A DNA stretch of 64,000 nucleotides, from positions 1-64,000 of the forward strand of contig JAUICH010000020.1 in the NCBI GenBank assembly GCA_030427505.1, in the 5' to 3' direction. Positions 17,500-26,402 of this stretch are shown here, piece by piece (the first letter of the stretch is position 1; every line of letters begins with the position of its first letter). The DNA comes from Verrucomicrobiia bacterium (GTDB lineage: Bacteria; Verrucomicrobiota; Verrucomicrobiia; Verrucomicrobiales; DEV007). A program made the translations under genes and the position numbers. The notes beneath the pieces were generated by a model. The model did not search any database, was not told the DNA's origin, and saw nothing but the letters and a program-made list of their open reading frames with translations.

Positions 17500-18609
17500 T
17501 CAAACCGCCTGGGGGTGAGCCGAGCGGTAATCGGACAGGGCGGAGTTCGCCATGATGTACTCCGTCACGTTTTCCCGGGTGAGCAGGCCGGCCAGGGTGC
17601 GGCCGTCGGGACCCAGGACCGCCAGGGTGGTCACGTTTTTCTGGTTCATGGTCATGAACACATCTGACAAGTGGGACAGGGGTGAGGTGACGGGACCGTC
17701 GACAGTCATCACGTCGCGGACGGAGCCATCCTGACCCAGTTCGGCCAGAGCTTTGAACAACGTGCCGCGCGTCAGCAGGCCCAAGTAGGCCTGGCCGGCA
17801 TCCACCACGGGAAAGTCATTTTGGGAACCGGCAAGCAGGGCATCCACCGCTTCCTTCAGCGTGGCGCTGGAAGGCAGCGCCACAAAGTCCGTCAGCATGG
17901 CGCGGGAAACGGGGGCATTCGAAATGAAGGCTTCCACCTTGGTGACGTTCGCCTCCTGAGCCGCCGCCATGAAGATGAAGATCGCGACCACCATCAGCAG
18001 AATGTGACCGCTGAGGAACCCGATAACGCCGCCCAGCACCGCCAAGCCCTGCCCGATTGTGGCGGCCAGGGAAGTCGCCCGCGCATAGTCCAGCCGCATG
18101 GCCAGCAGGGCTCGTAACATGCGGCCGCCGTCCATGGGGAAGGCGGGAATCAGGTTGAACAGGACCAGCCAGATGTTTACCAGCAGCAGCGACTCCACCA
18201 GGGAGATGTGCTGTTCCAGATTCGGTTCGAGATTGATGTTGGGAAACCCACCGTTCACCAGGATGAGGATGCCGGCGATGACCACGTTCACCAAGGGGCC
18301 GGCGATGGCCACGACCAGTTCGTGGACCGGGTTTCTGGGCATGCGCTCCAGGCGCGCTACCCCCCCAATGGGCAGCAGGGTGATGTCCGGCGTCTTAATG
18401 CCGTAGCGAAGCGCCGCCGTGGCGTGGCCAAATTCGTGCAGCAGCACACAGAGGAACAGCAGACAGAGAAAGATAATCCCACCCAGGGCGGCCTGCGGCC
18501 CGTCCTGCATCCAGGCGACGATTCCCAGGTAAGCCAGCAGGATGAAAAAGGTAAGGTGAACACGGACTTCCGTGCCGCGGATGGTGGCGAGTTTGATCGA
18601 CCATTTCAT
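17500..18609 (-). CDS. Site-2 protease (M50) with two CBS domains
   Basis: The product is 369 aa. It has the zinc motif HEFGH (58-62) in a transmembrane helix and FNLIPAFPMDGGR (151-163), which carries the third ligand D160. Around six hydrophobic helices end near residue 220. Two CBS modules follow (~230-285 and ~295-355), which bind adenine nucleotides in related SpoIVFB-like or Rip3-like proteases. Such enzymes cut membrane-bound regulators; the substrate here is unknown. It is divergent from the UspA gene across a 219-nt gap. Confidence 0.92.
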   Translation of the reverse strand: MKWSIKLATIRGTEVRVHLTFFILLAYLGIVAWMQDGPQAALGGIIFLCLLFLCVLLHEFGHATAALRYGIKTPDITLLPIGGVARLERMPRNPVHELVVAIAGPLVNVVIAGILILVNGGFPNINLEPNLEQHISLVESLLLVNIWLVLFNLIPAFPMDGGRMLRALLAMRLDYARATSLAATIGQGLAVLGGVIGFLSGHILLMVVAIFIFMAAAQEANVTKVEAFISNAPVSRAMLTDFVALPSSATLKEAVDALLAGSQNDFPVVDAGQAYLGLLTRGTLFKALAELGQDGSVRDVMTVDGPVTSPLSHLSDVFMTMNQKNVTTLAVLGPDGRTLAGLLTRENVTEYIMANSALSDYRSAHPQAV

Positions 18610-18828
18610 GGTGAAAGTTCTACAAGGGTAATGACAGGCAGAGAGAGGCGAGCCTTACGCTTCCTGGCGGGTTTTTGTTCTGGAAGAATACGAGTATCGG
18701 AGGCGTTGCGTGAGGGAAAAACGAATCAGGTTCCATCTTTGCCAAGATTCAAGAGCCGCCGCGCAAAAGCTGCCCAGCCCGGGAAGTCAGTGATTTCCAG
18801 GGCCGGAGGTTGGGTATAGGCTGTTGTC

Positions 18829-19743
18829 ATGAAAAACCTCCGTTCGATAGTGGCCGGCACGGACTTTTCCGAAGCCGCGGAAAGCGCCTTGGCGGAAGCC
18901 TTTCGGATTGCGGCCTGGGACCGGACGGAATTGACCGTTGTCTACGTGGTCGATGCCCAAGTGGTGGAGGAAACTCTCGACCAGGTGGACGTGGAAAAAT
19001 CTTCCCTGCTGGAGAGCGCGGAGCGGAAGCTCAAGGAGCAGGTCCTGGCGATCGTGGGCGATGGCTATCCCTATGTGGCGGAAGTGAGGCTGGGACATCC
19101 GTTCGAAGAACTCCTGGGGGTGTGTCAGGAAAAGAACGCGGATCTATTGGTGCTCGGCGCGCAGGGGAGTAGCCGGGACGAAAAGCGTGTCGGCGTGCTG
19201 GCCACCAGTTGTGTAAGGAAAGCGCCGCTGCCGGTCTTGCTGATCCGTTCCGCCCAGGCGCAGCCGTTTGGCAGAGTGGTGGCGTGTATCGGCTCAAACG
19301 AGACGTCCCGGGACCTCCTTCTCCGGGCCTGGGAGATCGCGGAGCAAGATGGAGCGGAATTGATTGCCCTGTCCGTGGTGCGCCCGGCGGTGTCTTCCCT
19401 GGGCGAAACCGGCCTGGGCCTGCTGGAGGTGGATATGCCCCCGGGCCGGGATGACTATCAGCGCACCCTGGCCCTGCGCAGGCTGGAGGACTTGGTGGAC
19501 GACGTGAGAGAGGAGCGCGGTTTTCGCTCCCGGGTCAAAACGGCTGCCGTGTTGGACCCGAGGCCGGACACGGCCATCATCAACTACCTGAAGAAACACG
19601 ACGCGGACCTGGCCGTGATGGGTACGGTGGGCCGCACGGGGTGGCGCCGGCTTCTCATGGGGACCACGGCGGAACATGTGGTCCAGAAGGCTTCCAGTTC
19701 CGTCCTGGCGATCAAGCCGGACAACTTCGAGTTTCATCCCTGA
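18829..19743 (+). CDS. Tandem-domain universal stress protein (UspA family)
   Basis: The product is 304 aa made of two Usp domains (about 1-145 and 148-300). The second has the ATP-binding signature GTVG, nine residues, then GTT (G-2x-G-9x-G-T); the first has a degenerate form (GAQGSSRDEKR). Start MKNLRSIVAGTDFSEAA is typical. Such proteins act in the cytoplasm under starvation or energy stress. It is followed 15 nt later by the alcohol dehydrogenase gene, so they are probably cotranscribed. Another Usp gene lies at 24.2 kb. Confidence 0.92.
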   Translation: MKNLRSIVAGTDFSEAAESALAEAFRIAAWDRTELTVVYVVDAQVVEETLDQVDVEKSSLLESAERKLKEQVLAIVGDGYPYVAEVRLGHPFEELLGVCQEKNADLLVLGAQGSSRDEKRVGVLATSCVRKAPLPVLLIRSAQAQPFGRVVACIGSNETSRDLLLRAWEIAEQDGAELIALSVVRPAVSSLGETGLGLLEVDMPPGRDDYQRTLALRRLEDLVDDVREERGFRSRVKTAAVLDPRPDTAIINYLKKHDADLAVMGTVGRTGWRRLLMGTTAEHVVQKASSSVLAIKPDNFEFHP

Positions 19744-19758
19744 CGGAGGCCGGGTGAG

Positions 19759-20757
19759 ATGAAGGCGGTGCTCTTCGAGGCGGCAGGTAAGCCGTTGCGG
19801 CAGGTGGACGATCATCCCGTCCCTGACGCCGGGCCCGGCCAGATCCGGGTGCGGGTACAGGTATGCGGTGTCTGCCGGACGGACCTGCACCTGGTGGATG
19901 GCGAACTGCCGGACCCAAAATTGCCGGTCATCCCCGGGCACCAGATTGTGGGCCGGGTGGATCAGGTGGGCGAAGGCGTCACCCACCTCGGGATGGGCGA
20001 CCGCGTGGGCATACCCTGGCTGGGCTGGACCTGCGGGACCTGCCGCTACTGCCAGAGCGGGCAGGAAAACCTCTGCCCGGAGGCGAAGTTCACCGGCTAC
20101 ACCCTGGACGGCGGTTACGCGGAGTATGCCGTGGCCGACGCGCGCTATGCCTTTCCGCTGCCGCCGGAAGACCGTTTCCCCGATCTGAGCGCCGCGCCCC
20201 TGCTCTGCGCGGGCCTCATCGGCTATCGCGCTTTGCGGATGTGTGGGGAAGACGCTCGGCGGATCGGTATCTATGGCTTTGGCGCCGCGGCGCACATCAT
20301 TACCCAGGTCATCCGTTACCGGGGCGGCGAAGTCTATGGCTTCACCCGGCCCGGTGACGATACCGCCCAGGCCTTCGCGAAGCGTCTCGGCTGTGTCTGG
20401 ACGGGCGGTTCGGACGAGACCCCGCCAGACGAACTGGACGCCGCCATCCTTTTTGCCCCCGTGGGCGCCCTGGTGCCGCAGTCCCTGAAAGCGCTCCGGC
20501 GCGGTGGCCGCGTGGTCTGCGGCGGCATCCACATGAGCGACATTCCGTCTTTTCCTTATCGCGATCTCTGGGAAGAACGCAGCATCCAATCCGTCGCCAA
20601 CCTGACCCGCCGCGACGCGGAAGAGTTCCTGGACATCGCGCCCAAGGCGGATGTAAAGACCGAGGTCACGGAATATCCCCTGGAGAAAGCAAACGACGCG
20701 CTGGAAGCGTTGCGGCAGGGGGAGTTTACCGGCGCGGCGGTTTTGGTGTGTGGGTGA
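19759..20757 (+). CDS. Zinc-dependent alcohol dehydrogenase (AdhA type)
   Basis: The product is 332 aa. Catalytic zinc ligands are C39 in VCGVCRTD, H61 in PGHQIVG and probably C150. The structural zinc site is the four-Cys lobe C92/C95/C98/C106 in TCGTCRYCQ and NLCPEA. The NAD-binding glycine motif is [11 protein letters not shown]. It would oxidise or reduce alcohols and aldehydes with NAD(P). A plausible Shine-Dalgarno (GGAGG) precedes the ATG. The upstream Usp gene suggests stress or fermentative expression; the substrate is not clear from sequence. Confidence 0.92.
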   Translation: MKAVLFEAAGKPLRQVDDHPVPDAGPGQIRVRVQVCGVCRTDLHLVDGELPDPKLPVIPGHQIVGRVDQVGEGVTHLGMGDRVGIPWLGWTCGTCRYCQSGQENLCPEAKFTGYTLDGGYAEYAVADARYAFPLPPEDRFPDLSAAPLLCAGLIGYRALRMCGEDARRIGIYGFGAAAHIITQVIRYRGGEVYGFTRPGDDTAQAFAKRLGCVWTGGSDETPPDELDAAILFAPVGALVPQSLKALRRGGRVVCGGIHMSDIPSFPYRDLWEERSIQSVANLTRRDAEEFLDIAPKADVKTEVTEYPLEKANDALEALRQGEFTGAAVLVCG

Positions 20758-20851
20758 GGGGAGAGGAGAAGGGCTAAAGGTTAGATCAGTTGGCAGGATG
20801 CAAGCTAACCCTTCGGGCGCCATTCGGACATGGCCCGACAGCGGAGCGTAG

Positions 20852-20887
20852 CTCTTTGGACTGCGGCGATTCTTCGCCGCTTTCGCA
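20852..20887 (+). repeat. Hairpin repeat, copy 1 (REP-like)
   Basis: This 36-bp unit reads CTCTTTGGACTGCGG and then CGATTCTTCGCCGCTTTCGCA. It contains an internal hairpin, GCGGCGA-TTCT-TCGCCGC. It is an exact inverted match to 21206-21241. Similarity continues a little outside (GGAGCGTAG on one side, ATGCTG on the other). Confidence 0.85.
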
Positions 20888-21205
20888 TGCTGCGGAAACT
20901 CCCGAGTTCTCCTAAGCCTTCTTCTTCGGAACCACGTGTAGACGTCCCGCCCAATCACCAGCGATCGCCAAGATCAATAACGGACTGCGATTTGCGGTGA
21001 AGCACGGGTTGGTCACCTGTGCCAGGGATTACCCTTGGTGCTCAGCCGGCTGGCTTGAGCAGTCCGCGAGTCCGGCGTCTCAGAAGACTTTGGCTACTTT
21101 TAAGACGGACCGGGTGAATGTGCGGGATGATTTTTAAAAGAGGCGGGCGGGGAAACGCGAAAATTCGGGCGATTGCTTAAGATCACTCGGGCAGTTCATG
21201 CTGCG

Positions 21206-21241
21206 TGCGAAAGCGGCGAAGAATCGCCGCAGTCCAAAGAG
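21206..21241 (-). repeat. Hairpin repeat, copy 2 (REP-like, inverted)
   Basis: This is the exact reverse complement of 20852-20887, including the 7-bp internal hairpin. The two copies face each other with about 320 bp between them, so together they could form a very large stem or mark the ends of a small mobile unit. Confidence 0.85.
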
Positions 21242-21275
21242 GCTACGCCTCCCCGGGCGCTTTCTGGTAAGTAAA

Positions 21276-21737
21276 TCACGCCTCCTCCGTGCTCACCTGC
21301 TCCTTCCCCGCCAGGGCGGCGAGGAGGGTGTGCCAGGCGAGGGTGGCGCACTTGATGCGGGCGGGGAACTTACGGACGCCAGAGAGGGCGGCGAGGTCGC
21401 CGTATTCGGCGAGGTCCAGGGCGGGGGGTGCTTCCCGAGCGGTGAGGTACTCCAGGATTTGCTGGGCCTTTTTCCTGAGTTCGTCGCCGCTCAGGCCTTT
21501 GACGGCGTCGGTCATCATGGAGGCGGAGGCGCGGGAAATGGCGCAGCCTTCGCCGGAGAACTGGACGGCTTCCAGTTTGCCTGCGGGGTCCTGTCGCGCG
21601 TGGATGACAAGGCGGTCGCCGCAGAGTGGGTTGTAGCCTTCTGCATCGTGGGTGCGGGGGTCCAGGATGCCCTCATTGTGGGGGCGCTTATTGTGGGCGA
21701 GAATGATTTCCTGGTAGAGATCGGCGAGGTCGTCCAT
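21276..21737 (-). CDS. sufU: SufU-type Fe-S cluster scaffold / sulfur-transfer protein
   Basis: The product is 153 aa with the IscU/SufU fold. The three conserved cysteines are in NPLCGDRL, GEGCAISRASASMM and RIKCATLAWHTL. The insert between the second and third Cys marks SufU rather than IscU. It accepts sulfur from SufS for Fe-S cluster assembly. It lies 28 nt downstream of sufS on the same strand, the usual pair. Confidence 0.94.
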   Translation of the reverse strand: MDDLADLYQEIILAHNKRPHNEGILDPRTHDAEGYNPLCGDRLVIHARQDPAGKLEAVQFSGEGCAISRASASMMTDAVKGLSGDELRKKAQQILEYLTAREAPPALDLAEYGDLAALSGVRKFPARIKCATLAWHTLLAALAGKEQVSTEEA

Positions 21738-21765
21738 GGCGGGAAGGGCTTGAGTTCTGAGCTTC

Positions 21766-22998
21766 TCAGCTAAAGTACTGGTGCACGACTTGGATGGCTT
21801 CCACGAGTTGATCTACTTCGGCCAAGGTGTTGTAAAAGGCAAAGGAGGCGCGGGCGGTGCCGGTAAAGCCGAAGTGCGTCATCAGCGGCTGTGTGCAGTG
21901 GTGCCCGGCCCGGATGGCGACGCCCCGGGTGTCGAGGATGGTGCCGATGTCGTGAGGGTGAATGCCATCCATGGTGAAGGACACCACCGCCACTTTTTCC
22001 GGCGCGGTGCCATGAATCGTGAGCCCTTTTATTTCCGAGAGCCGTTCGGTGGCGCGTTTCAGAAGGGCTTGTTCGTGGGCGTGAAATTCCTCCCAGCCGA
22101 GGGACTGGAGGTAGTCGAAGGCCGCGCCCAGGCCGATGGCGCCGCTGATGTTCGGCGTGCCCGCCTCGAACCTTTCCGGAAGGCCGCGAAAGGTGGTCTT
22201 CTCCATGGTGACGCGTTCGATCATGTCGCCACCGCCCTGGTAAGGGGGCATGGTTTCGAGCAGTTCGTGCCTTCCGTAGAGTACGCCGATGCCGTCCGGG
22301 CCGAAGACCTTGTGACCGGAGAGAGCATAAAAATCGCAACCGATGTCCCGGACATCCACCAGCAGGTGAGGCGGTCCCTGGGCGCCGTCCACTAGCACGG
22401 TGGCGCCGGCTGCCTTGGCCAGACGGGTCATCTCTTTCACGGGGTTGATGGTGCCGAGAGCGTTCGAGACGTGATTGAAGGCGGCGAGTTTGGTCTTTTC
22501 GGAAAGGAGACTCTGGAAGGAATCCAGATCCACTTCCCCACTCGGGGTGACGTCCGCCCAGCGGAGGGTGAGGCCGCGTTCTTCCGCGAGGATTTGCCAA
22601 GGGACGATGTTGGCGTGGTGCTCCAGCTTGGTTATCAGGATTTCGTCCCCCGGCTGGAGACGGGCGCCGAAAGAATGGGCCACCAGGTTGATTGATTCCG
22701 TAGTACCGCGCGTGAAAATAATCTCCTGCTCGAATTCCGCGTTCAGAGCGCGGGCAATGGTGGCCCGGGCCCGGTCGTAGGCATCCGTGGCGTTCATGCT
22801 CAGGTAGTGCACGCCGCGGTGGATGTTGGCGTTTTCGTGGGCGTAGAAGTGGGACACCGTATCGATGACCGCCTGGGGTTTCTGGGTGGTGGCCGCGTTG
22901 TCCAGATAGACGAGCGGCTTTCCGTTCACGCTGCGGGAGAGAATGGGGAACTGGGCTCTGACGGTATCGACATCCATAATTGGGGGGGCTTCCACCAT
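21766..22998 (-). CDS. sufS: Cysteine desulfurase SufS
   Basis: The product is about 410 aa from the ATG at 22998, or 403 aa from 22977. The longer open frame to 23220 overlaps the zinc-finger gene and lacks protein-like character. The PLP-binding Lys is in ALSGHKVFGPDG, the catalytic Cys loop is AGHHCTQPLM, and the cofactor motifs are TRGTTESINLVAHS and DGAQ. It releases sulfur from cysteine as alanine forms and hands it to SufU. It is the first gene of the sufS-sufU pair. Confidence 0.94.
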   Translation of the reverse strand: MVEAPPIMDVDTVRAQFPILSRSVNGKPLVYLDNAATTQKPQAVIDTVSHFYAHENANIHRGVHYLSMNATDAYDRARATIARALNAEFEQEIIFTRGTTESINLVAHSFGARLQPGDEILITKLEHHANIVPWQILAEERGLTLRWADVTPSGEVDLDSFQSLLSEKTKLAAFNHVSNALGTINPVKEMTRLAKAAGATVLVDGAQGPPHLLVDVRDIGCDFYALSGHKVFGPDGIGVLYGRHELLETMPPYQGGGDMIERVTMEKTTFRGLPERFEAGTPNISGAIGLGAAFDYLQSLGWEEFHAHEQALLKRATERLSEIKGLTIHGTAPEKVAVVSFTMDGIHPHDIGTILDTRGVAIRAGHHCTQPLMTHFGFTGTARASFAFYNTLAEVDQLVEAIQVVHQYFS

Positions 22999-23082
22999 AG
23001 CGCCAGATGAGGCGGCGTCAGCCACGGATTCCGGGCCGCGGCTTCCGGAGCGCGGGAAGGGCGGGAAGGGCGGGAAGAGAAA

Positions 23083-23112
23083 GGCCCGCCCCTTTCCGGC
23101 GGGCCGGAGAAA
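23083..23112 (-). terminator. Rho-independent terminator of the DksA/TraR-family gene
   Basis: GGCCCGCC (23083-23090) and GGCGGGCC (23098-23105) form a perfect 8-bp GC-rich stem with a 7-nt loop. On the minus strand it is followed by TTTCTCTT. It lies just past the stop at 23115 and ahead of sufS, so it may separate the two genes. Confidence 0.7.
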
Positions 23113-23114
23113 AC

Positions 23115-23468
23115 TCAGTGCGCTCCGTTTTCTTTTTTTTCCTGACAGCCGACGCAGAGGGTGGCGGACGGCTTGGCCTGAAGCCGGGCCAGGGGGATTT
23201 CTCCGCCACAGTGTTCGCACAGACCGTAGTTGCCCTGGTCCATCCGTTCGAGGGCGTGACCGATTTTGGCGATGAGGTTTTCCTCGCTTTCGGCGATCTG
23301 GGCGTCCAGTTGGCTTTCCACGCGGTGCGACGTGGTTTCCAGGACGTCACGCACTTCGTCGGCGTGGTCGGAGGAAAGGCGCGTTTCGTGGGCGCTTGCC
23401 TTGGCGGATACCTGCTCCAACTGGTCCAGGAGCGATTTCCGCAACGTCTTGCGGTCCTCTTCAGTCAT
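23115..23468 (-). CDS. DksA/TraR-family zinc-finger regulator
   Basis: The product is 117 aa. The long coiled-coil N-terminus (residues ~1-75) carries RLSSDHADEV, like the coiled-coil tip region of the family. The zinc finger has cysteines in GLCEHCGGEI and LCVGCQEKKE, the C4 pattern of DksA/TraR. The protein may bind the RNA polymerase secondary channel and alter the stringent response. It is shorter than E. coli DksA (151 aa). A terminator follows. Confidence 0.88.
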   Translation of the reverse strand: MTEEDRKTLRKSLLDQLEQVSAKASAHETRLSSDHADEVRDVLETTSHRVESQLDAQIAESEENLIAKIGHALERMDQGNYGLCEHCGGEIPLARLQAKPSATLCVGCQEKKENGAH

Positions 23469-23509
23469 CCTTTCAGGATGACGCCAATTTTCCCGTTCAG
23501 CCAGGAAAA

Positions 23510-24127
23510 ATGGTTGGAATGCGAACGAGTTTGAGGGGCTGTGTACGTTTCTTGTTAAAAACAGGGCCTATTTTGGCTGAAGCTTGTGAAGCGTGTCTGA
23601 GAAAGGCTATTCTCTTCTGGAAACCCGTCCGTGACCCCCTTCCAGCGGATCTGGTAATGAAAGCCGCTCAGCTATCTGCGTTTTCTGGCGAACGCGAGTT
23701 CCTCCGGAGTTGGAAAGTCCAGCTTCAGGATCGCTTGGCTGCCCATGGCCTGCCGGAGTCGACGGATGCGGATTCGCTCATCCGGGAATGTTGGGAACAT
23801 ATTCAGCGGTTGATCCGTCTGCGGCAGGGACTGGAAGCGGAGCCGCCTTTCAATGAGGACCTCATGGACTGCCGCTATGTGAAAGACCATCCGGAATTGA
23901 CCATGCGGCTGAATGTCCTGGTTAGTGGGGAGAGAGCCGTAAAGTCTCTTCTCAGTTCCAGAAACAGCGCCGCAGCCGCTGAGATTGGCTGGCTCCTGCC
24001 CCGTATCTTGGGCGCGTTCCACTACCTGGAGCGCAATTTTCACGGAAACTTGTGTACCCGCTGCATGGAGGTCTGCTCGACTCGCGCGGTCTGCATCTAT
24101 GGCGGTCAAGGTGGGCTGGATGGATAG
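23510..24127 (+). CDS. Hypothetical protein with C-terminal cysteine cluster
   Basis: The product is about 205 aa from ATG 23510 (AGGA 4 nt upstream) or 202 aa from 23519. The open frame upstream overlaps the DksA-like gene and is not credible. Residues have normal protein composition with amphipathic helices. The C-terminus contains CTRCMEVCSTRAVC, spaced CxxCxxxC-x5-C, which recalls metal-binding or ferredoxin-like sites. No family recognised. A minus-strand open frame (23672-24211) overlaps it but looks like a shadow. Confidence 0.6.
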   Translation: MVGMRTSLRGCVRFLLKTGPILAEACEACLRKAILFWKPVRDPLPADLVMKAAQLSAFSGEREFLRSWKVQLQDRLAAHGLPESTDADSLIRECWEHIQRLIRLRQGLEAEPPFNEDLMDCRYVKDHPELTMRLNVLVSGERAVKSLLSSRNSAAAAEIGWLLPRILGAFHYLERNFHGNLCTRCMEVCSTRAVCIYGGQGGLDG

Positions 24128-24247
24128 CGGGGACGCGGTCCGTCTGGCGCGGCGGGGTGGGTCTAGGCCGGGTGGAAAAATTGGCGGGCAACGAGGCATT
24201 GCGTGGCGCATCCGTTGCCGCCATATTTCACTTCAGCGATCCTGAGG

Positions 24248-24685
24248 ATGAAACACATTACCGTAGGCCTCGATTTCACTCCCGAACGGGAAGCGGTCCT
24301 TGAAACCGCTTCCGGCCTGGCCCAGGCCCTGGGCGCCGAGTTGCTCGTTTTGCATGTTTGCGCGCCGGACCCGGACTTTGTGGGGTATGCCGAGTACACC
24401 TTTCCCGGGGAAGAAGAGCGGGAAGAAGAACTGCGGGACGAGGCCCGGGAGATCCGGAAGATCGTGCGGGACCTGCATGAGCGGGGGCTCTCGGCAAAAG
24501 GCTACATGCGCACCGGGAGGACCGTGGAAACCATCGTGGAGTTTGCCCGACGCCATGACTCCGCCTTTATTGTCGTGGGGCAGCATGGGCATGGGCTGAT
24601 GCACCGGGTCATCCTGGGCAGCATTTCTCAAGGAGTGGTGCACCACTCCAGCGTGCCCGTGGTGGTCGTTCCGGCCAGTGAGTGA
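24248..24685 (+). CDS. Universal stress protein (single domain)
   Basis: The product is 145 aa. I chose the ATG at 24248 because TGAGG lies just upstream and MKHITVGLDFTPEREAVLE is the typical Usp start. The ATP-binding signature GQHGHGLMHRVILGS fits G-2x-G-9x-G-S, followed by VPVVVVP, which closes the fold. It is a likely nucleotide-binding stress protein of the cytoplasm. The gap of 120 nt to the upstream gene leaves cotranscription open. Confidence 0.92.
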   Translation: MKHITVGLDFTPEREAVLETASGLAQALGAELLVLHVCAPDPDFVGYAEYTFPGEEEREEELRDEAREIRKIVRDLHERGLSAKGYMRTGRTVETIVEFARRHDSAFIVVGQHGHGLMHRVILGSISQGVVHHSSVPVVVVPASE

Positions 24686-25042
24686 CGGGGTGTAGGGCTT
24701 TTCTCGGCCGCCGTCCCGCCGTGGGAGGCTTTTTCTCCCGGTTCATGGGGCCTTCGCAGGGGACGCAGTTCCCCGGATGCCAATAATTGCGATGCCTTAG
24801 TCAAGGCGTGCGTAGTGGATCGTGCCACCGCTGCCTATACTGTTGCCAGATTTGTGAAGGGTTCGATGAGGTTGGTTTGGTAGTGGTGTTTCCTCAAAAG
24901 AATCTGCCTGACCCGAAGGGTTAGGTTTGGGAGTGAAAGCAGCAGCAAGCGGCGGCCGGTCATGGGCCTCAAGGTTCCGGGCCGGTCGTCGCACTTTCTC
25001 CACCAACGGCTCCGGTCCGCCGGCGAAAAGGGCAAGGTGGCT
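24686..25042. other. 357-bp gene-free region
   Basis: I see no credible gene. TCCC/GGGA with a short loop, followed by GGCTTTTTCTCC near 24711-24735, could be a weak terminator for the Usp gene. Near 24905-24917 lies CCCGAAGGGTTAG, the reverse complement of a segment at about 20808, possibly part of a dispersed repeat. Confidence 0.45.
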
Positions 25043-26266
25043 TCAGTTGGCCGGGCGCGCCCGGGGAGGCGTGGAATTCGCGTTGGTTCCCGGCTGGGGC
25101 AGGGAGACATTGAGCGGCTCGATTCCAAGTTCGATGTACTCGGCGGATTCGCGGTCGCGCACCGGAAGAATCAGGCTGACCTCGCTCCAGCGGACCGGAC
25201 CGATCGAGTCGTAGACTTTGATTTCGAAAGGCTTGATGTCGTTCTGCCATTCCTCGATGCGCTGGGCAAATTCGTCGGGATTCTCTGAGTCTTTCTTAAC
25301 CGGACGGGCAGGGCCGACGTTTCCCAGAAAACGGCTCTGCGCGATGGAAAGGCCCAGAGGGTTTCCGATGTTCATGGTCAGCTTCAGCAGACCGCTGTCG
25401 GTGGGTTCGGCGCTTTTGACCGCCAGCAAAAACGTGCCAAAGGCCGAACGGACGGGCCGGAATCCCGTCTCGTTGATGTCGATCAGGCTCAGATACTTTT
25501 CCGACTCCGGATCGCCCAAGCCGGCCCGGCGCACGTCCATGGCCAGTTGGGTGTATTCCAGGTCATTCATGGACGAGGCCTTCATCGGAAGGTCCACGGA
25601 CGTCCACTGGCCGGGCTGAAGTGTTTTCGAATAGGTTTCTTCAAACGGAATCCGGCTCGCAAACCACAGGTTCAACTTCTCCCGAAAGACTTCGGGGTCC
25701 TCTCCTGAATCGGGGACGGGCCGGGGAGGGCCGAAGTCTCCCGCCAGGACAAACTCATGCACCACCATGCCGGTGGTGTTTCCGACCTTCATTTTCAGGA
25801 CATAACCTTCTCCGGGCGCACTGACGGTGAAGTCCTGAATCCGGACCAGAAAGGTTCCAAAAGCATTCTGTAACGGCTGGGAGGTCTCCATCCCTGGCCG
25901 GATAATGGTGTAGGACACCGACTTGGACAGCTGATCCAGGGCTTCCTCCACATACTGAAGGCGGTTGTCTTTACCTTCAAAGTAAGTGGCGGAGGTCTCT
26001 TTCAGTTCCGAAGCTTGCCGCTCCGTCTCGGCCAGACGGTTGGTCAGATCGGTAAGAGTGGACTTGTTGGTTTCGCGCTCCAGATCGAGTTGGCTCTTGA
26101 GCTGGCGGAGGTCCGTCTCCAGCTTTTTGACTTCGCGTTCCAGTGCTTCCTGCTTGGCGGAGTCCGAACAGCCGAAAGAAAATGCGGCAAGAAGAAACGC
26201 GAGCAGACCCCCTTGAAACTGGGGGATGCCATGGCCACTCTGGGTTTGCCTGTGAGTGCGAGTCAT
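25043..26266 (-). CDS. Coiled-coil lipoprotein with duplicated C-terminal domain
   Basis: The product is 407 aa. The signal peptide ends in a lipobox, SFGC, with C33 as the lipidated residue. Residues ~38-100 form a coiled coil (heptads in EALEREVKKLETDLRQLKSQ). Two homologous domains follow. Both start with AFGTFLV or AFGTFLL, continue with GN(T/P)xGxx and G(D/N)xGPxRPV, and carry a long charged helix and a closing beta strand; each is about 115 residues. They resemble the DUF3251 domain of small enterobacterial lipoproteins. It probably sits in an envelope membrane. The function is unknown. Confidence 0.82.
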   Translation of the reverse strand: MTRTHRQTQSGHGIPQFQGGLLAFLLAAFSFGCSDSAKQEALEREVKKLETDLRQLKSQLDLERETNKSTLTDLTNRLAETERQASELKETSATYFEGKDNRLQYVEEALDQLSKSVSYTIIRPGMETSQPLQNAFGTFLVRIQDFTVSAPGEGYVLKMKVGNTTGMVVHEFVLAGDFGPPRPVPDSGEDPEVFREKLNLWFASRIPFEETYSKTLQPGQWTSVDLPMKASSMNDLEYTQLAMDVRRAGLGDPESEKYLSLIDINETGFRPVRSAFGTFLLAVKSAEPTDSGLLKLTMNIGNPLGLSIAQSRFLGNVGPARPVKKDSENPDEFAQRIEEWQNDIKPFEIKVYDSIGPVRWSEVSLILPVRDRESAEYIELGIEPLNVSLPQPGTNANSTPPRARPAN

Positions 26267-26402
26267 TGTTCGAAAAGGCTATCGTCCGGGAGAAGGGGGC
26301 TCAAACCAAATTGTCCCCGAATGCGCGGGTGAGACGTTTGAAAACCAATCTAACCGTGAAATCCGGGGCTGGTTTCGGCAAGAAATTCCGCGAAGTCCGC
26401 GC

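Larger units (their letters stand above)
20758..21275. other. 518-bp gene-free region carrying an inverted repeat pair
   Basis: No credible gene is present. It holds the two copies of the 36-bp repeat listed separately, and near 20810 the sequence CTAACCCTTCGGG, which recurs in reverse orientation at about 24905. Such composite stretches suggest dispersed REP-type elements. The region separates the alcohol dehydrogenase from the convergent sufU end. Confidence 0.6.

Noticed and set aside
19294-20958. A 554-codon minus-strand open frame over the Usp and alcohol dehydrogenase genes
   Set aside because: It mirrors two clearly recognised genes in high-GC DNA, its residues are His/Arg/Gly-rich, and it has no domain.
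23051-23079. Short G-rich tandem repeat (GGGCGGGAAGG type)
   Set aside because: Only two to three units; no sign of CRISPR or a regulatory array. I saw no CRISPR array anywhere in the window.
22999-23220. N-terminal extension of sufS
   Set aside because: It overlaps the DksA/TraR-family gene and the terminator, and homologous sequence starts only at MDVDTVRAQFP.
23672-24211. Minus-strand frame opposite the Cys-rich hypothetical protein
   Set aside because: Pro/Arg/Ser-rich composition without a plausible fold. The plus-strand frame has a better start context and composition, though certainty is limited.
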